A stretch of 27,701 nucleotides of DNA from JAKANT01 sp035502095 (GTDB lineage Bacteria; Pseudomonadota; Gammaproteobacteria; Burkholderiales; Burkholderiaceae_F), in the NCBI GenBank assembly GCA_035502095.1, contig DATJUX010000038.1, positions 1-27,701 of the forward strand, read 5' to 3'. How positions within the stretch are numbered: the stretch's first letter is position 1; every line of letters starts with the position of its first letter. The translations under genes and the position numbers were made by a program. Below the pieces are notes generated by a model. That model saw only the letters and a list, made by a program, of their open reading frames with translations. It was not told the DNA's origin and made no database searches. Below, piece after piece: positions 7,094 to 15,430 of the stretch.

Positions 7094-7876
7094 ATGACGA
7101 AATTGCGCGTGGCCGTGCACAAGTTCACGTCGTGCGACGGCTGCCAGCTCGCGCTGCTCAACCTCGGACCGACGTTGCTCACGGTCGCCGACCGGTTCGA
7201 GCTGCTGCACTTCGCCGAGGCCGGCCCGATCAACCCGGACGCGCACGTCGACGTCGCCTTCATCGAAGGATCGATCTCGACGCCGGACGAGGAAGCGCGC
7301 ATCAAGCGCATCCGTGCCGCCACGCGCCATCTGGTCGCGATCGGCGCCTGTGCCACCAGCGGCGGCATCCAGGCATTGCGCAACCTGCCGCACGAAGGCG
7401 ACTGGGTCGCCGCGGTGTATGCGAAGCCGGAGCACATCGAATCGCTCGCGCATGTGCGCGCGATCTCCGAGGTCGTCAAGGTCGACCTGGAACTGTGGGG
7501 CTGCCCGATCACGAGCGCGCAGATCCTCGCCGCATTGCGTGCGCTGGGTTCGGGCGTGATGCCGGCGAACGACGCCGACAAGGTGTGCCTCGAATGCAAG
7601 CGCAGCCAGACGGTGTGCGTGATGGTGGCGCGCCAGGTGCCCTGCCTGGGGCCGGTCACGCGCACGGGGTGCGGCGCGATCTGCCCGCGCTTCGGCCGCG
7701 ACTGTTACGGTTGCTTCGGGCCCGCGGAAACCGCCAACGCCGCGGCGCTGGCGCAGCGGCTCGAAGGACTCGGCCTGCCGCCGCGCGCGGTGGCGCGGAA
7801 GTTCCTCTTCATCAACAACGCCGCCCCGGTTTTTGCCGCGGCGGGCGCGGCCGCGCTGGAGCGAGCCCATGACTGA
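7094..7876 (+). CDS. hyhS: Group 3b [NiFe] hydrogenase small (delta) subunit
   Basis: This 260-residue electron-transfer subunit binds the iron-sulfur clusters next to the NiFe site. The proximal-cluster start TSCDGCQLALL supplies C14 and C17. Further ligands lie in IGACATSGGIQAL and in the C-terminal cysteine-rich part (CLECKRSQTVC, then CLGPVTRTGCGAICPRFGRDCYGCFGP), as expected for a three-cluster soluble small subunit. There is no twin-arginine signal peptide, which agrees with a cytoplasmic enzyme of the bidirectional or NADP-linked class rather than a membrane uptake hydrogenase. The gene overlaps hyhL by 8 nt. The upstream ribosome-binding site is weak (GCGGGACG region). Confidence 0.93.
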   Translation: MTKLRVAVHKFTSCDGCQLALLNLGPTLLTVADRFELLHFAEAGPINPDAHVDVAFIEGSISTPDEEARIKRIRAATRHLVAIGACATSGGIQALRNLPHEGDWVAAVYAKPEHIESLAHVRAISEVVKVDLELWGCPITSAQILAALRALGSGVMPANDADKVCLECKRSQTVCVMVARQVPCLGPVTRTGCGAICPRFGRDCYGCFGPAETANAAALAQRLEGLGLPPRAVARKFLFINNAAPVFAAAGAAALERAHD

Positions 7877-9164
7877 GCAACGCCGCGTGGGCATCCGCGT
7901 GCCGGTGCTGGCGCGCGTCGAGGGGGAAGGTGCGCTCGACATCGACATCGTCGGCGATCGCATCGAGCACCTCGCGTTGCGCATCTTCGAGCCGCCGCGC
8001 CTGTTCGAGAAGTTCCTGGAAGGACGCACCTTCGACGAGGTGTCCGATATCGTCGCGCGCATCTGCGGGATCTGTCCGGTCGCCTACCAGATGAGCGCGG
8101 TGCATGCGCTCGAACGTCTTTTCGGAGTGGCGCCGAGCGAGTGGATCCGGAAGATGCGGCGGGTCCTCTACTGCGGCGAGTGGCTGGAAAGCCACGCCCT
8201 GCACATCCATCTTCTCGCGGCGCCCGACCACCTCGGCTTTCCCGATGCACTGGCGATGGCCGCCGCACATCCGCAGGTTCTCACGCGCGGGCTGGCGCTG
8301 CAGGCACTCGGCAACGAGATCCTGCGCACGCTCGGCGGGCGCTCCGTGCATCCGGTCAGCGTGCGCGTCGGCGGCTTCTCGCGGGCGCCGGACGCCGAGA
8401 CGATCCGCGCACTCGTCGCGCGCATCGATGCGGCGCTGCCCGAGGCCGAAACGCTGCTCGCATGGACCGCGGCCCTGCCGCTGCCGGACGACGACCAGGA
8501 GTTCACGTGCGTGGCGTTGCGCCATCCGCACGATTACCCGATGAACGAGGGGCGGATCGTGTCGGATCACGGGCTCGACATCGACACCGACGAGTACGAG
8601 TCGCACTTCCGCGAGACGCACGAGCCGCACTCGACCGCGTTGTATTCGCACCTGGACGGCGCCCCGTATCTGGTGGGGCCGCTGGCGCGTCTGAACCTGA
8701 ACGCCGACCGCCTGCCAGCGGAGGTGGCGGATGCGCTGGAACGGGTCGGACTGCGGCTGCCCAGCCGCAACATGTTCCATTCGATCGTCGCGCGCGCCGC
8801 GGAGATACTGGTCGCGCTGCACGAAGCCCGCAGGCTGCTTGCCGACTACACGGCGCAGCAACCGGAGGTCGCGGTCGCGCCGTGCGCCGGCACGGGTGCC
8901 TGGGCCACCGAGGCGCCGCGCGGAATGCTCTGGCACCGCTACCGCACGGACGCAGAAGGCCACATAACGTCCGCGCGCATCGTGCCGCCGACGAGCCAGA
9001 ACCAGGCACGCATCGAGCAGGACCTCGCGCAGTCGCTCGCAGCCCTCGGACTGGATCGCGACGACGAGGCGCTGCGGCTGCGCGCCGAAACGGTGATCCG
9101 CAACTACGATCCCTGCATCTCCTGCGCGACGCACTTCCTGACGCTGAAGCTCAAACGGACGTGA
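7869..9164 (+). CDS. hyhL: Group 3b [NiFe] hydrogenase large (alpha, catalytic) subunit
   Basis: This 431-residue subunit carries the NiFe active site. The N-terminal ligands are in RICGICPVAYQ (C66 and C69); the C-terminal ligands are in DPCISCATH (C416 and C419). RVEGEG near residue 16 is a further conserved motif. The L1 motif has Tyr where many other groups have His, which I recall as normal for group 3b. After H422 a nine-residue tail (FLTLKLKRT) remains; in this family the tail is removed by a maturation endopeptidase after the nickel is inserted. No hyp or endopeptidase gene lies in the window. With HyhB, HyhG and HyhS it would form a soluble NAD(P)-linked enzyme that can consume or evolve H2 and, in some relatives, reduce polysulfide. 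Confidence 0.94.
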   Translation: MTEQRRVGIRVPVLARVEGEGALDIDIVGDRIEHLALRIFEPPRLFEKFLEGRTFDEVSDIVARICGICPVAYQMSAVHALERLFGVAPSEWIRKMRRVLYCGEWLESHALHIHLLAAPDHLGFPDALAMAAAHPQVLTRGLALQALGNEILRTLGGRSVHPVSVRVGGFSRAPDAETIRALVARIDAALPEAETLLAWTAALPLPDDDQEFTCVALRHPHDYPMNEGRIVSDHGLDIDTDEYESHFRETHEPHSTALYSHLDGAPYLVGPLARLNLNADRLPAEVADALERVGLRLPSRNMFHSIVARAAEILVALHEARRLLADYTAQQPEVAVAPCAGTGAWATEAPRGMLWHRYRTDAEGHITSARIVPPTSQNQARIEQDLAQSLAALGLDRDDEALRLRAETVIRNYDPCISCATHFLTLKLKRT

Positions 9165-9490
9165 CGCGAACCGCGTACGACATGGAGCGTGCCGTCCCGA
9201 GGGTGCCTGGACTGTCACGAGCACGACTCGGCGCAACGGCTTCCGAATCGGACGTCGCACCCCAATAGCAGGCGCTGGCGCGGGGAGTAATCGCGATCGG
9301 CACCGCGATCGATGCGCATGCCGCGGATGAGACGGGAGCAAGTCGCTGCGAGGCGCCGCGACAATGTTCACCCGCGGCCTTCCCGCGCGCTGCACGCGGG
9401 CGGCGAGACCTGGCCGCCGCCCCTGCGCGACACGAGCGGTCCGATTGACTGAGCGCAACGACTGAAGTCCGGCTTCGGCGCTCAATCGGC
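9165..9490. other. 326-bp intergenic region after the hydrogenase operon
   Basis: No gene is recognised here. Just before the next start codon the sequence forms a 12-bp stem-loop (9441-9489, listed separately). Inside its left arm, TTGACTGAGCGCAA (9445-9458) matches the FNR-type half-site pattern at 8 of 10 positions. The rest shows no recognisable element; no strong intrinsic terminator for the hydrogenase operon is evident. Confidence 0.4.
9441..9489 (+). promoter_or_regulatory. Stem-loop immediately upstream of the FAAL-fusion start codon
   Basis: The left arm (9441-9456, CCGATT-GACT-GAGCGC) pairs with the right arm (9478-9489, GCGCTCAATCGG) over 12 bp with a 4-nt bulge. The loop is about 21 nt. 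The right arm ends one base before the ATG at 9491, so a folded RNA would occupy the place of the ribosome-binding site. No Shine-Dalgarno sequence is visible. It may be an RNA switch-like hairpin or a DNA operator; the role is inferred. Confidence 0.4.
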
Positions 9491-12352
9491 ATGATGGAGG
9501 ATGTTGTACTCGAGGCCCCCGCAACGCGCAGGCCGCCTGAACGCGCTCTGCTCGAGATCGTCGAGCAGACGGTGCGCGATCTGCAGCCCGGCGCGGCGGT
9601 CCTGCCGCGAATCGTGCTCGACAGCACGCTCGATCGCGATCTCGGGTTCGACAGCCTGGCGCGTGTGGAACTGCTGCTGCGGATCGAGCGTGACTTTCAC
9701 ATCGATCTGCCGCCGGAGACACTGCAGCGGGCCGAAACGGTACACGATCTCCTGGTCGCGATCGCGCGCGCCGGGAGTGCCGCGCCGTCCGGAGCCCAGG
9801 TTGCGCTCGACCTGCGCCAGCCCGGCGCGGGGGAGATCGAAGAGCCCGCGACCGCTTCGACGCTGCTCGAAGTGCTCGACCATCACGTGCAGGCGCACGC
9901 GGAGAAGGTGCAGATCATCGTGCTCGCCGATGACACCGCCACCGAGATCTCATATGGAGCCCTGGCCGGCGGGGCGCGCAAGGTGGCGGCCGCATTGCAG
10001 CGTGCCGGCCTCGAGCCGCGCCAGTGCGTGGCGCTGATGCTGCCGACGTCCGCCGCGTACTTCGCCTGTTTCTTCGGCATCCTGATGGCGGGCGGCATTC
10101 CCGTGCCGATCTATCCGCCCGCGCGGGCCTCGCAGCTCGAGGACCACGTCATGCGGCACGCCGGCATCCTCGCCAATGCGCAGGCCGTGCTGCTGATCGC
10201 GGTGCCGGAGGCGATGGTGGTCGCCCGTCTGCTTCAAGCACGGGTCCCGGGGCTGCGGCACGTCGTCACGCCGGAGCGACTCGACGCCGCTCTTCCCGCG
10301 GCGGACTCGGCCAGCGCAGAAGGCGCCGGACCGGCGCCGGTGCAGGTGGGCGCCGAAGACATCGCGTTCATCCAGTACACCTCGGGCAGCACCGGCAATC
10401 CGAAAGGCGTGGTGCTGACGCATGGGAACCTGCTCGCCAACATACGCACGATGCAGAAGGTCGAGGCGGCCACGGCAAGCGACGTATTCGTGAGCTGGCT
10501 TCCCCTGTATCACGACATGGGCCTGATCGGTGCCGTGCTGGCGACCCTGTACATCGGCATGCCGCTCGTGGTCATGTCGCCCCTCATGTTTCTTGCCAAG
10601 CCCGAGCGCTGGCTGTGGGCGATCCACCGCTACCGCGGCACGATCTCGGCCGCGCCCAATTTCGCCTACGAGTTGTGCCTCAAGGGAATCGACGATGCGG
10701 CGCTGGCCGGGCTCGATCTGAGTTCGTGGCGCCTCGCCTTCAATGGCGCCGAGCCGGTGGGCCCGGACACCGTGACCCGCTTTGCGGCGCGCTTCGCGCC
10801 GTACGGCCTGCGCCGCGATGCGATGACGCCCGTCTATGGACTTGCCGAAGCCTCGGTCGGGCTGCTGTTTCCGCCCCTGAATCGCGGTCCGCTGATCGAT
10901 CGCATCCGACGCGACGCGCTTGCGCGCGAGGGGCGCGCGATACCCTCCACGGCGGGCGACGCGACGGCGCAGCGCTTCGTCGCGTGCGGCCGGCCCCTGC
11001 CCGGTCATCCCGTCCGCATCGTCGACGAACGCGGCAACGAAGTCGGCGAGCGCGTCGAGGGGCGGCTCGAGTTCAAGGGTCCGTCGGCGACACGAGGGTA
11101 CTTTCGCAACCCCGCCGAAACCGCGCGTTTGTTTCACGACGGGTGGCTGGACACGGGCGATCGGGCGTACGCCGCCGCGGGCGACATCTACCTGACCGGC
11201 CGCGTGAAGGACATCGTGATACGCGGCGGACGGCACATCTACCCGCAGGAGATCGAGGACGCCGTGGGGACCGTGCCGGGCGTGCGCAAGGGCTGCGTCG
11301 CGGTGTTCGGCAGTGCGGATGTCGCGCTGGGTACCGAGCGGCTGGTCGTGCTGGCCGAGACGCGAGCGGCCGACGAGGTCGTGCGCGCGCGCCTGCGCGA
11401 GACGATCGGGCGCGCAGTTGTCGACGTCTTGGGCGAGCCGGCCGACGAGATCCTGCTGGCTGGGCCGCACACGGTGCTCAAGACCTCGAGCGGCAAGATC
11501 CGCCGCTCCGCCTGCCGCGCCGAATACGAAGCCGGGCACCTGCAGGCCCGGCGCTTGCCGCTGCGCTGGCGGCTCGTGCGCCTGGCCGCGGGCGCGCTCG
11601 CGCTGCGGTTGCGCGCCGCGGCCGCGGCCGCCGCACGTTTCGTCTTCGGCTTGTACGCGGTGGCGCTGCTTGTGCTGCTCGCGCCGGCGGCATGGGTCGC
11701 CGCGGTGCTCGCGCCGACGCCCGCCATCGCGTGGCGTCGCAGCGGGGTCGCGGCGCGCCTGCTGCTTCGTCTGGCGTGCATCCCGTTCGCGGTGCGCGGG
11801 CTCGAGCGCCTGCCGCTCGACCGAGCGTGCGTACTGGTGAGCAACCACGCGAGCTACCTCGACGGCCTGGTCCTGGTGGCCGCCCTGCCGCAGCCGTACT
11901 CGTTCGTGGCCAAGCGCGAGTTGCGCGACCAGTTCGTCGCCGGCCGCTATCTGGCCGGGCTCGGCGCGGAGTTCGTCGAACGCTTCGATGCCCGGCGCAG
12001 CGTCGAAGACGCCAACCGGATGACGGCGTTGGTGGTGGCCGGCCGTTCGCTGTTGGTCTTTCCGGAGGGAACGTTCGTCGCCGCCCCCGGCTTGCTGCCG
12101 TTTCACCTGGGTGCGTTCCTGGCCGCCGCCAGCGCGGGCGCCCCGGTCGTGCCGATCGCGATTCGCGGCACGCGCACGATCCTGCCCGATGGCCGGTGGT
12201 GGCCGCGGCGCGCGCCGATCACGATCCACATCGGCGTGCCGATCGCACCGGCGCTGCACGAAGCTTCCGACGTCTTCGCCGCGGCGACGCGACTGCGTGC
12301 CGCGGCCCGCGCCGAGGTCGAGAGGATGCACGGCGACGGCGCAGGCCAGTGA
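9491..12352 (+). CDS. Trifunctional ACP / fatty acyl-AMP ligase / PlsC acyltransferase fusion
   Basis: This is a 953-residue fusion protein. Residues about 20-95 form an acyl carrier domain with the attachment site S55 in LGFDSLARVE. Residues about 125-695 form an ANL adenylating domain with QYTSGSTGNPKG (295-306), LPLYHDMGLIG, APNFAYELC, LDTGDRAY and a C-terminal KTSSGKIRRS lysine motif. The LPLYHDMGLIG and APNFAY segments are typical of fatty acyl-AMP ligases, which load ACPs rather than CoA. One or two hydrophobic segments follow at about 715-745. The C-terminal PlsC domain has NHASYLD (H786, D791) and FPEGT (857-861). The likely job is to activate a free fatty acid, load its own ACP and acylate a lysophospholipid or other acceptor at the membrane. 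The order is opposite to that of E. coli Aas, where PlsC comes first. MMEDVV has two possible ATG starts (9491 and 9494). Confidence 0.88.
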   Translation: MMEDVVLEAPATRRPPERALLEIVEQTVRDLQPGAAVLPRIVLDSTLDRDLGFDSLARVELLLRIERDFHIDLPPETLQRAETVHDLLVAIARAGSAAPSGAQVALDLRQPGAGEIEEPATASTLLEVLDHHVQAHAEKVQIIVLADDTATEISYGALAGGARKVAAALQRAGLEPRQCVALMLPTSAAYFACFFGILMAGGIPVPIYPPARASQLEDHVMRHAGILANAQAVLLIAVPEAMVVARLLQARVPGLRHVVTPERLDAALPAADSASAEGAGPAPVQVGAEDIAFIQYTSGSTGNPKGVVLTHGNLLANIRTMQKVEAATASDVFVSWLPLYHDMGLIGAVLATLYIGMPLVVMSPLMFLAKPERWLWAIHRYRGTISAAPNFAYELCLKGIDDAALAGLDLSSWRLAFNGAEPVGPDTVTRFAARFAPYGLRRDAMTPVYGLAEASVGLLFPPLNRGPLIDRIRRDALAREGRAIPSTAGDATAQRFVACGRPLPGHPVRIVDERGNEVGERVEGRLEFKGPSATRGYFRNPAETARLFHDGWLDTGDRAYAAAGDIYLTGRVKDIVIRGGRHIYPQEIEDAVGTVPGVRKGCVAVFGSADVALGTERLVVLAETRAADEVVRARLRETIGRAVVDVLGEPADEILLAGPHTVLKTSSGKIRRSACRAEYEAGHLQARRLPLRWRLVRLAAGALALRLRAAAAAAARFVFGLYAVALLVLLAPAAWVAAVLAPTPAIAWRRSGVAARLLLRLACIPFAVRGLERLPLDRACVLVSNHASYLDGLVLVAALPQPYSFVAKRELRDQFVAGRYLAGLGAEFVERFDARRSVEDANRMTALVVAGRSLLVFPEGTFVAAPGLLPFHLGAFLAAASAGAPVVPIAIRGTRTILPDGRWWPRRAPITIHIGVPIAPALHEASDVFAAATRLRAAARAEVERMHGDGAGQ

Positions 12353-12389
12353 CGACATGCCGACAGCCCACCCGAAGCGAGGCCACGCG

Positions 12390-13064
12390 ATGAAAGAGCC
12401 GAGTCGAATCGAAGCGGTCACGATCGGGCCGCAGAGACTGCCAGGGGAACTCGTGGTGCCCCGCGACGCTGCCGGCCTCGTCGTCTTCGCGCACGGCAGT
12501 GGCAGCAGCCGTCTCAGCCCGCGCAACGTATTCGTTGCCGCCGAACTGCAGGCGCGCGGGCTGGGTACGTTGTTGTTCGATCTGCTGACCGAATCCGAGG
12601 CCGAGGACCGCGCGAACGTCTTCGATATCGGGTTGCTCGGTGCGCGCGTGAGCGCGGCCCTTGATTGGATCGACGAACGCGCCGATCTGGCGCGCCTGCG
12701 CGTCGGATTGTTCGGCGCGAGCACCGGCGCTGCGGCGGCACTGGTTGCGGCGGCCGGGCGCGAGCGGCGGATCGCCGCGGTGGTGTCGCGCGGGGGCCGT
12801 CCGGATCTTGCCGGCAGACATCTCGCGCGCGTCAAGGCAGCGACGCTGCTCATCGTCGGCGGCGACGATCGGGTGGTGCTGCAGCTGAACCGCGATGCGT
12901 TCGCCGAACTGCGATGCGAGAAGCGGCTGGAGGTAGTCGGCGGCGCGACCCATCTGTTCGAGGAAGAGGGTGCGCTGGAGCGCGTAGCCACGCTGGCCGC
13001 GGACTGGTTCGTCCGCCACCTCGCTTCGGCATTCGAGGGCCGACCGCGAAGCGGGCGGAGCTGA
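12390..13064 (+). CDS. Dienelactone-hydrolase-like alpha/beta hydrolase
   Basis: This 224-residue alpha/beta hydrolase has the nucleophile elbow GASTG (S111), an acid in VGGDD (D159 or D160) and H188 in GGATHLF. An oxyanion-region HGSGSS follows strand 3. Close relatives are often found alone or fused behind a phosphoribosyltransferase domain, as in mycobacterial Rv0571c; no such domain is present here. The start MKEPSR is preferred over an ATG 33 nt upstream because a GAGG lies 6-9 nt ahead. It lies 37 nt after the FAAL fusion on the same strand, so co-transcription is likely. The substrate is unknown. Confidence 0.82.
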   Translation: MKEPSRIEAVTIGPQRLPGELVVPRDAAGLVVFAHGSGSSRLSPRNVFVAAELQARGLGTLLFDLLTESEAEDRANVFDIGLLGARVSAALDWIDERADLARLRVGLFGASTGAAAALVAAAGRERRIAAVVSRGGRPDLAGRHLARVKAATLLIVGGDDRVVLQLNRDAFAELRCEKRLEVVGGATHLFEEEGALERVATLAADWFVRHLASAFEGRPRSGRS

Positions 13065-13088
13065 CCGGCGGCCGCAAGTGCGCCGCGT

Positions 13089-13129
13089 TAGACGTGGATC
13101 AAGATGGAGCCTTGGCAGACGCGCAGACT
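13089..13129 (+). promoter_or_regulatory. FNR/FixK-like site with candidate -10 upstream of the nitroreductase
   Basis: TAGACGTGGATCAA (13089-13102) matches TTGAY-N4-RTCAA at 9 of 10 positions (A instead of T at position 2). CAGACT (13124-13129) starts after a 21-bp gap. The same hexamer with the same gap follows the site in front of the hibernation factor gene. The start codon lies 117 bp from the site. The site is visible; its function is inferred. Confidence 0.4.
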
Positions 13130-13219
13130 GCTTGCACGTGTCGTGCAACGACGAACCGGTCGACGCCGGAGGCTTCCGTCGCGGACGCTCTTGCATCGGC
13201 CCTCGTCAGGAGGCCCATC

Positions 13220-13888
13220 GTGAAAGCAAGCAGGCCCGTCACCCGCCACACCGGCAACACTGCTCTGCTCGCTGCCAACGCGCTCGCGTCGGTTCCTGGC
13301 GGCGTACTGGCGGAGGGTTTACTGCGCACGCTGCCCGCCGCGCGCAAGGAGATCGGCAGGCCGCTGATGCAGGTGCTGCAGGCGCGCCACTCGACGCGCG
13401 AGTATTCGCCGCGCCCGCTCTCCGACCAGTTGCTCTCGGACTTGCTGTGGGCCGCCTACGGCATCAACCGCGCGAGCGGCGATCGCACGGCCCCGTACTG
13501 GCGCCACATCATGGTGATCGATGTCTACGCGGTGATGGCCGATGGTGTGTGGCTCTATGAACCGGCGCAGCACGGGCTGCGCAAACATCTCGCCGCCGAC
13601 TTGCGGGCCCAGACCGGCATGCAGGAGTTCGTTGCGACCGCGCCGCTGAACCTCGTGTACGTCGTGCATGGCGAGCGCATGACCGAAGTTTCGCCCGAGG
13701 ACCGCCGGCTCTACGGCTCGGTCGATGCAGCGTTCGCCGGCCAGAACGTCTATCTCTACTGTGCGTCGGAAGGCCTCGCGACGGTGTTCCGCGGCGCCGT
13801 CGACTACGCGAAGCTTGGGCAGGCGATGCAGCTGCCGGCGGGCCAGTTCGTTGCATTCGCGCAGACGATCGGCTATGCGCAAGGGTGA
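13220..13888 (+). CDS. Nitroreductase-family (SagB-like) oxidoreductase
   Basis: This 222-residue protein of the FMN-dependent nitroreductase fold has the N-terminal FMN-phosphate motif RHSTREYSPRPLS (about 56-68), the LLWAAYGINR segment typical of the SagB-type branch, and a C-terminal region (CASEGLATVFRGAVD). The GTG start is chosen because a perfect AGGAGG (13208-13213) lies 6 nt upstream, and no ATG start has such support. The N-terminal 45 residues are outside the core fold and only moderately hydrophobic; they do not make a convincing signal peptide. The enzyme should use NAD(P)H to reduce a nitro, quinone or other electrophilic acceptor. It lies 155 bp after the hydrolase gene, with its own candidate FNR-type promoter. 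The physiological substrate is unknown. Confidence 0.85.
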   Translation: MKASRPVTRHTGNTALLAANALASVPGGVLAEGLLRTLPAARKEIGRPLMQVLQARHSTREYSPRPLSDQLLSDLLWAAYGINRASGDRTAPYWRHIMVIDVYAVMADGVWLYEPAQHGLRKHLAADLRAQTGMQEFVATAPLNLVYVVHGERMTEVSPEDRRLYGSVDAAFAGQNVYLYCASEGLATVFRGAVDYAKLGQAMQLPAGQFVAFAQTIGYAQG

Positions 13889-13972
13889 GCCAGCGCAAGC
13901 TTGGGCGCTCGAACTCCCGCCACCGGTCCTGGCGTGCACCGCGTCGCCCGCAAGCGCGCTGGTCGTGAAACG

Positions 13973-14599
13973 ATGAGACGTCACCTGGGCGCGATCGGTG
14001 CAGCGCTGTTGCTGAGCCTGTTGCCACTCGCAGCAGCGGCCGAGGAGGCCTACGCCGCGAAGGACGTGCACCTGCGCGCGGGTCCGGCGCGCGACTATCC
14101 GGTGGTCGCGATCCTGCCGGCCGGAACGGTACTGGACGTGCAAGGTTGCCTGCCCGACTACAGTTGGTGCGACGTGGTCGCGCTGGACCAGCGCGGGTGG
14201 ATCTATGCGGCCAACATCGACTACCTGTACGAGGGCGAGCCCGTGCCTCTGATCGACTACGGGCCCGTGATCGGGATCACCGTGTTCGGCTTCGTGCTCG
14301 GGGACTATTGGGATCACTATTACCGCGGCCGGCCGTGGTATCACGACCGCGACGACTGGATCCACCGGCCACGACCCGTACAGCCGCCGATTCCGCCGCG
14401 ACCACGCCCGCCCGGCTTTCCGCCACCGCCGCCCCATCCGCCGCAGGTGCATCCGGGTCCCCCGCCGCCGCCGCGACCGGGTCCGCCGGGCGGGCAGCCG
14501 CCGCACCATGAGCCACCTGCCCACGTGCCGCCGCCGCGCAGCGCCGCACCGGGGCGGCCACCCACGACGGCCGGCGACACACAGGGTGCGCGCAAGTGA
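13973..14599 (+). CDS. Secreted bacterial SH3-domain protein with proline-rich tail
   Basis: This 208-residue protein starts MRRHLGAIGA with a Sec signal peptide (hydrophobic to about residue 20, probable cleavage after AAAA near residue 22). Residues about 25-90 are an SH3b-type domain (AKDVHLRAGPARDYPVVAIL, later GWIYAANIDYLY), usually a cell-wall or protein-binding module. A Tyr/Trp/Asp-rich stretch follows (DHYYRGRPWYHDRDDW, about 130-145). The last 60 residues are low-complexity Pro/His/Arg. It is probably periplasmic. It follows the nitroreductase by 84 bp and is convergent with the exporter permease gene. No enzymatic motif is seen. Confidence 0.82.
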   Translation: MRRHLGAIGAALLLSLLPLAAAAEEAYAAKDVHLRAGPARDYPVVAILPAGTVLDVQGCLPDYSWCDVVALDQRGWIYAANIDYLYEGEPVPLIDYGPVIGITVFGFVLGDYWDHYYRGRPWYHDRDDWIHRPRPVQPPIPPRPRPPGFPPPPPHPPQVHPGPPPPPRPGPPGGQPPHHEPPAHVPPPRSAAPGRPPTTAGDTQGARK

Positions 14600-14632
14600 A
14601 ACGCGCGGCGGCAGCCCCGAAGCGTGACCGCG

Positions 14633-15430
14633 TCACTGCGTCATGCGCGGATACATGCGGCTTGCGATCGCAACCATGACCACGGTCGCGGCGAGCAGAA
14701 CCGCGAGGTCGTGCACGACGCCGAAGGTGCTCGCGCCGGCGCGCAGCATGACCGCGCGCAATCCGTCGACCGCGTAGCTGAGCGGGTTCGCCAGCGCGAC
14801 GCCTTGCAGCCAGCGCGGCATCAACTCGATCGGATAGATCGCGTTGCTCGCGAAGAAGATCGGCATCGTGAGCACCTGGCCGATGCCCATGAAGCGCTCG
14901 CGCGTCTTGACGATGGTCGCAACCACGAGCGAGAAGGTCGAAAACAGCGCCGAACTCAGGACCACGAACAGGGCCGCGAGCACCGCGTGGCCGACGTTCG
15001 GGCTGAGTTCGACGTGCATCGCCAGCGCGCACAGGTAGATCACGATCGCCTGCGACAGCCCGCGCACGCCCGACGACAGCGCCTTGCCCAGCACGAGGGC
15101 GCTGCGCGGCGCCGGGCTCACCATGTACCGGTGCAGCACGCCGAGATCGCGCTCCCAGATCACCGAGATGCCGTAGAAGATCGCGACGAACAGCACGCTC
15201 TGCGCCAGGATTCCCGGGGCGAGGAAGTCGAGGTAACCGACGCCGCCGGTCGATATGCCGCGCACGTGCGCCATCACCTGGCCGAACAGCGTGAGCCACA
15301 GGATCGGCTGTACCGCGCGCGTGAGAAGCTCCCAAGGATCGTGGCGCAGCTTGCGCAGCTCGGAGTCGGCCACCGCCCACGTCTGGGTCGCGTACCCGGA
15401 AACGGCGCCGGCGAGCGTGCGATCAGCCAT
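14633..15430 (-). CDS. ABC-2 type transporter permease
   Basis: This 265-residue integral membrane protein of the ABC-2 exporter family (NodJ/DrrB-like) has about six hydrophobic segments and the ABC-2 signature near NPLSYAVDGLRAVML in the last third. An amphipathic N-terminal part (LRKLRHDPWELLTRAVQP) precedes the first helix. It overlaps the ATPase gene by 8 nt, so the two are translationally coupled and form an exporter of two permease and two ATPase subunits. The cargo is unknown; such pairs export polysaccharides, lipids, drugs or lipo-oligosaccharides. No substrate-biosynthesis gene is adjacent. Confidence 0.9.
   Translation of the reverse strand: MADRTLAGAVSGYATQTWAVADSELRKLRHDPWELLTRAVQPILWLTLFGQVMAHVRGISTGGVGYLDFLAPGILAQSVLFVAIFYGISVIWERDLGVLHRYMVSPAPRSALVLGKALSSGVRGLSQAIVIYLCALAMHVELSPNVGHAVLAALFVVLSSALFSTFSLVVATIVKTRERFMGIGQVLTMPIFFASNAIYPIELMPRWLQGVALANPLSYAVDGLRAVMLRAGASTFGVVHDLAVLLAATVVMVAIASRMYPRMTQ

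Noticed and set aside
9445..9458. TTGACTGAGCGCAA as an FNR site for the FAAL fusion
   Set aside because: Only 8 of 10 positions match, and class II spacing would put the transcript start at about the start codon, so I do not count it with the other sites.
7812..9722. Long minus-strand frame opposite the hydrogenase large subunit
   Set aside because: Low-complexity Arg/Ala/His-rich translation with no family motif, opposite a gene with intact NiFe ligands.
9950..12991. Very long open frame (about 1,000 codons) on the minus strand opposite the FAAL fusion
   Set aside because: It mirrors GC-rich codon usage of the plus-strand gene, has no recognisable domain, and the plus-strand frame has complete catalytic motifs.
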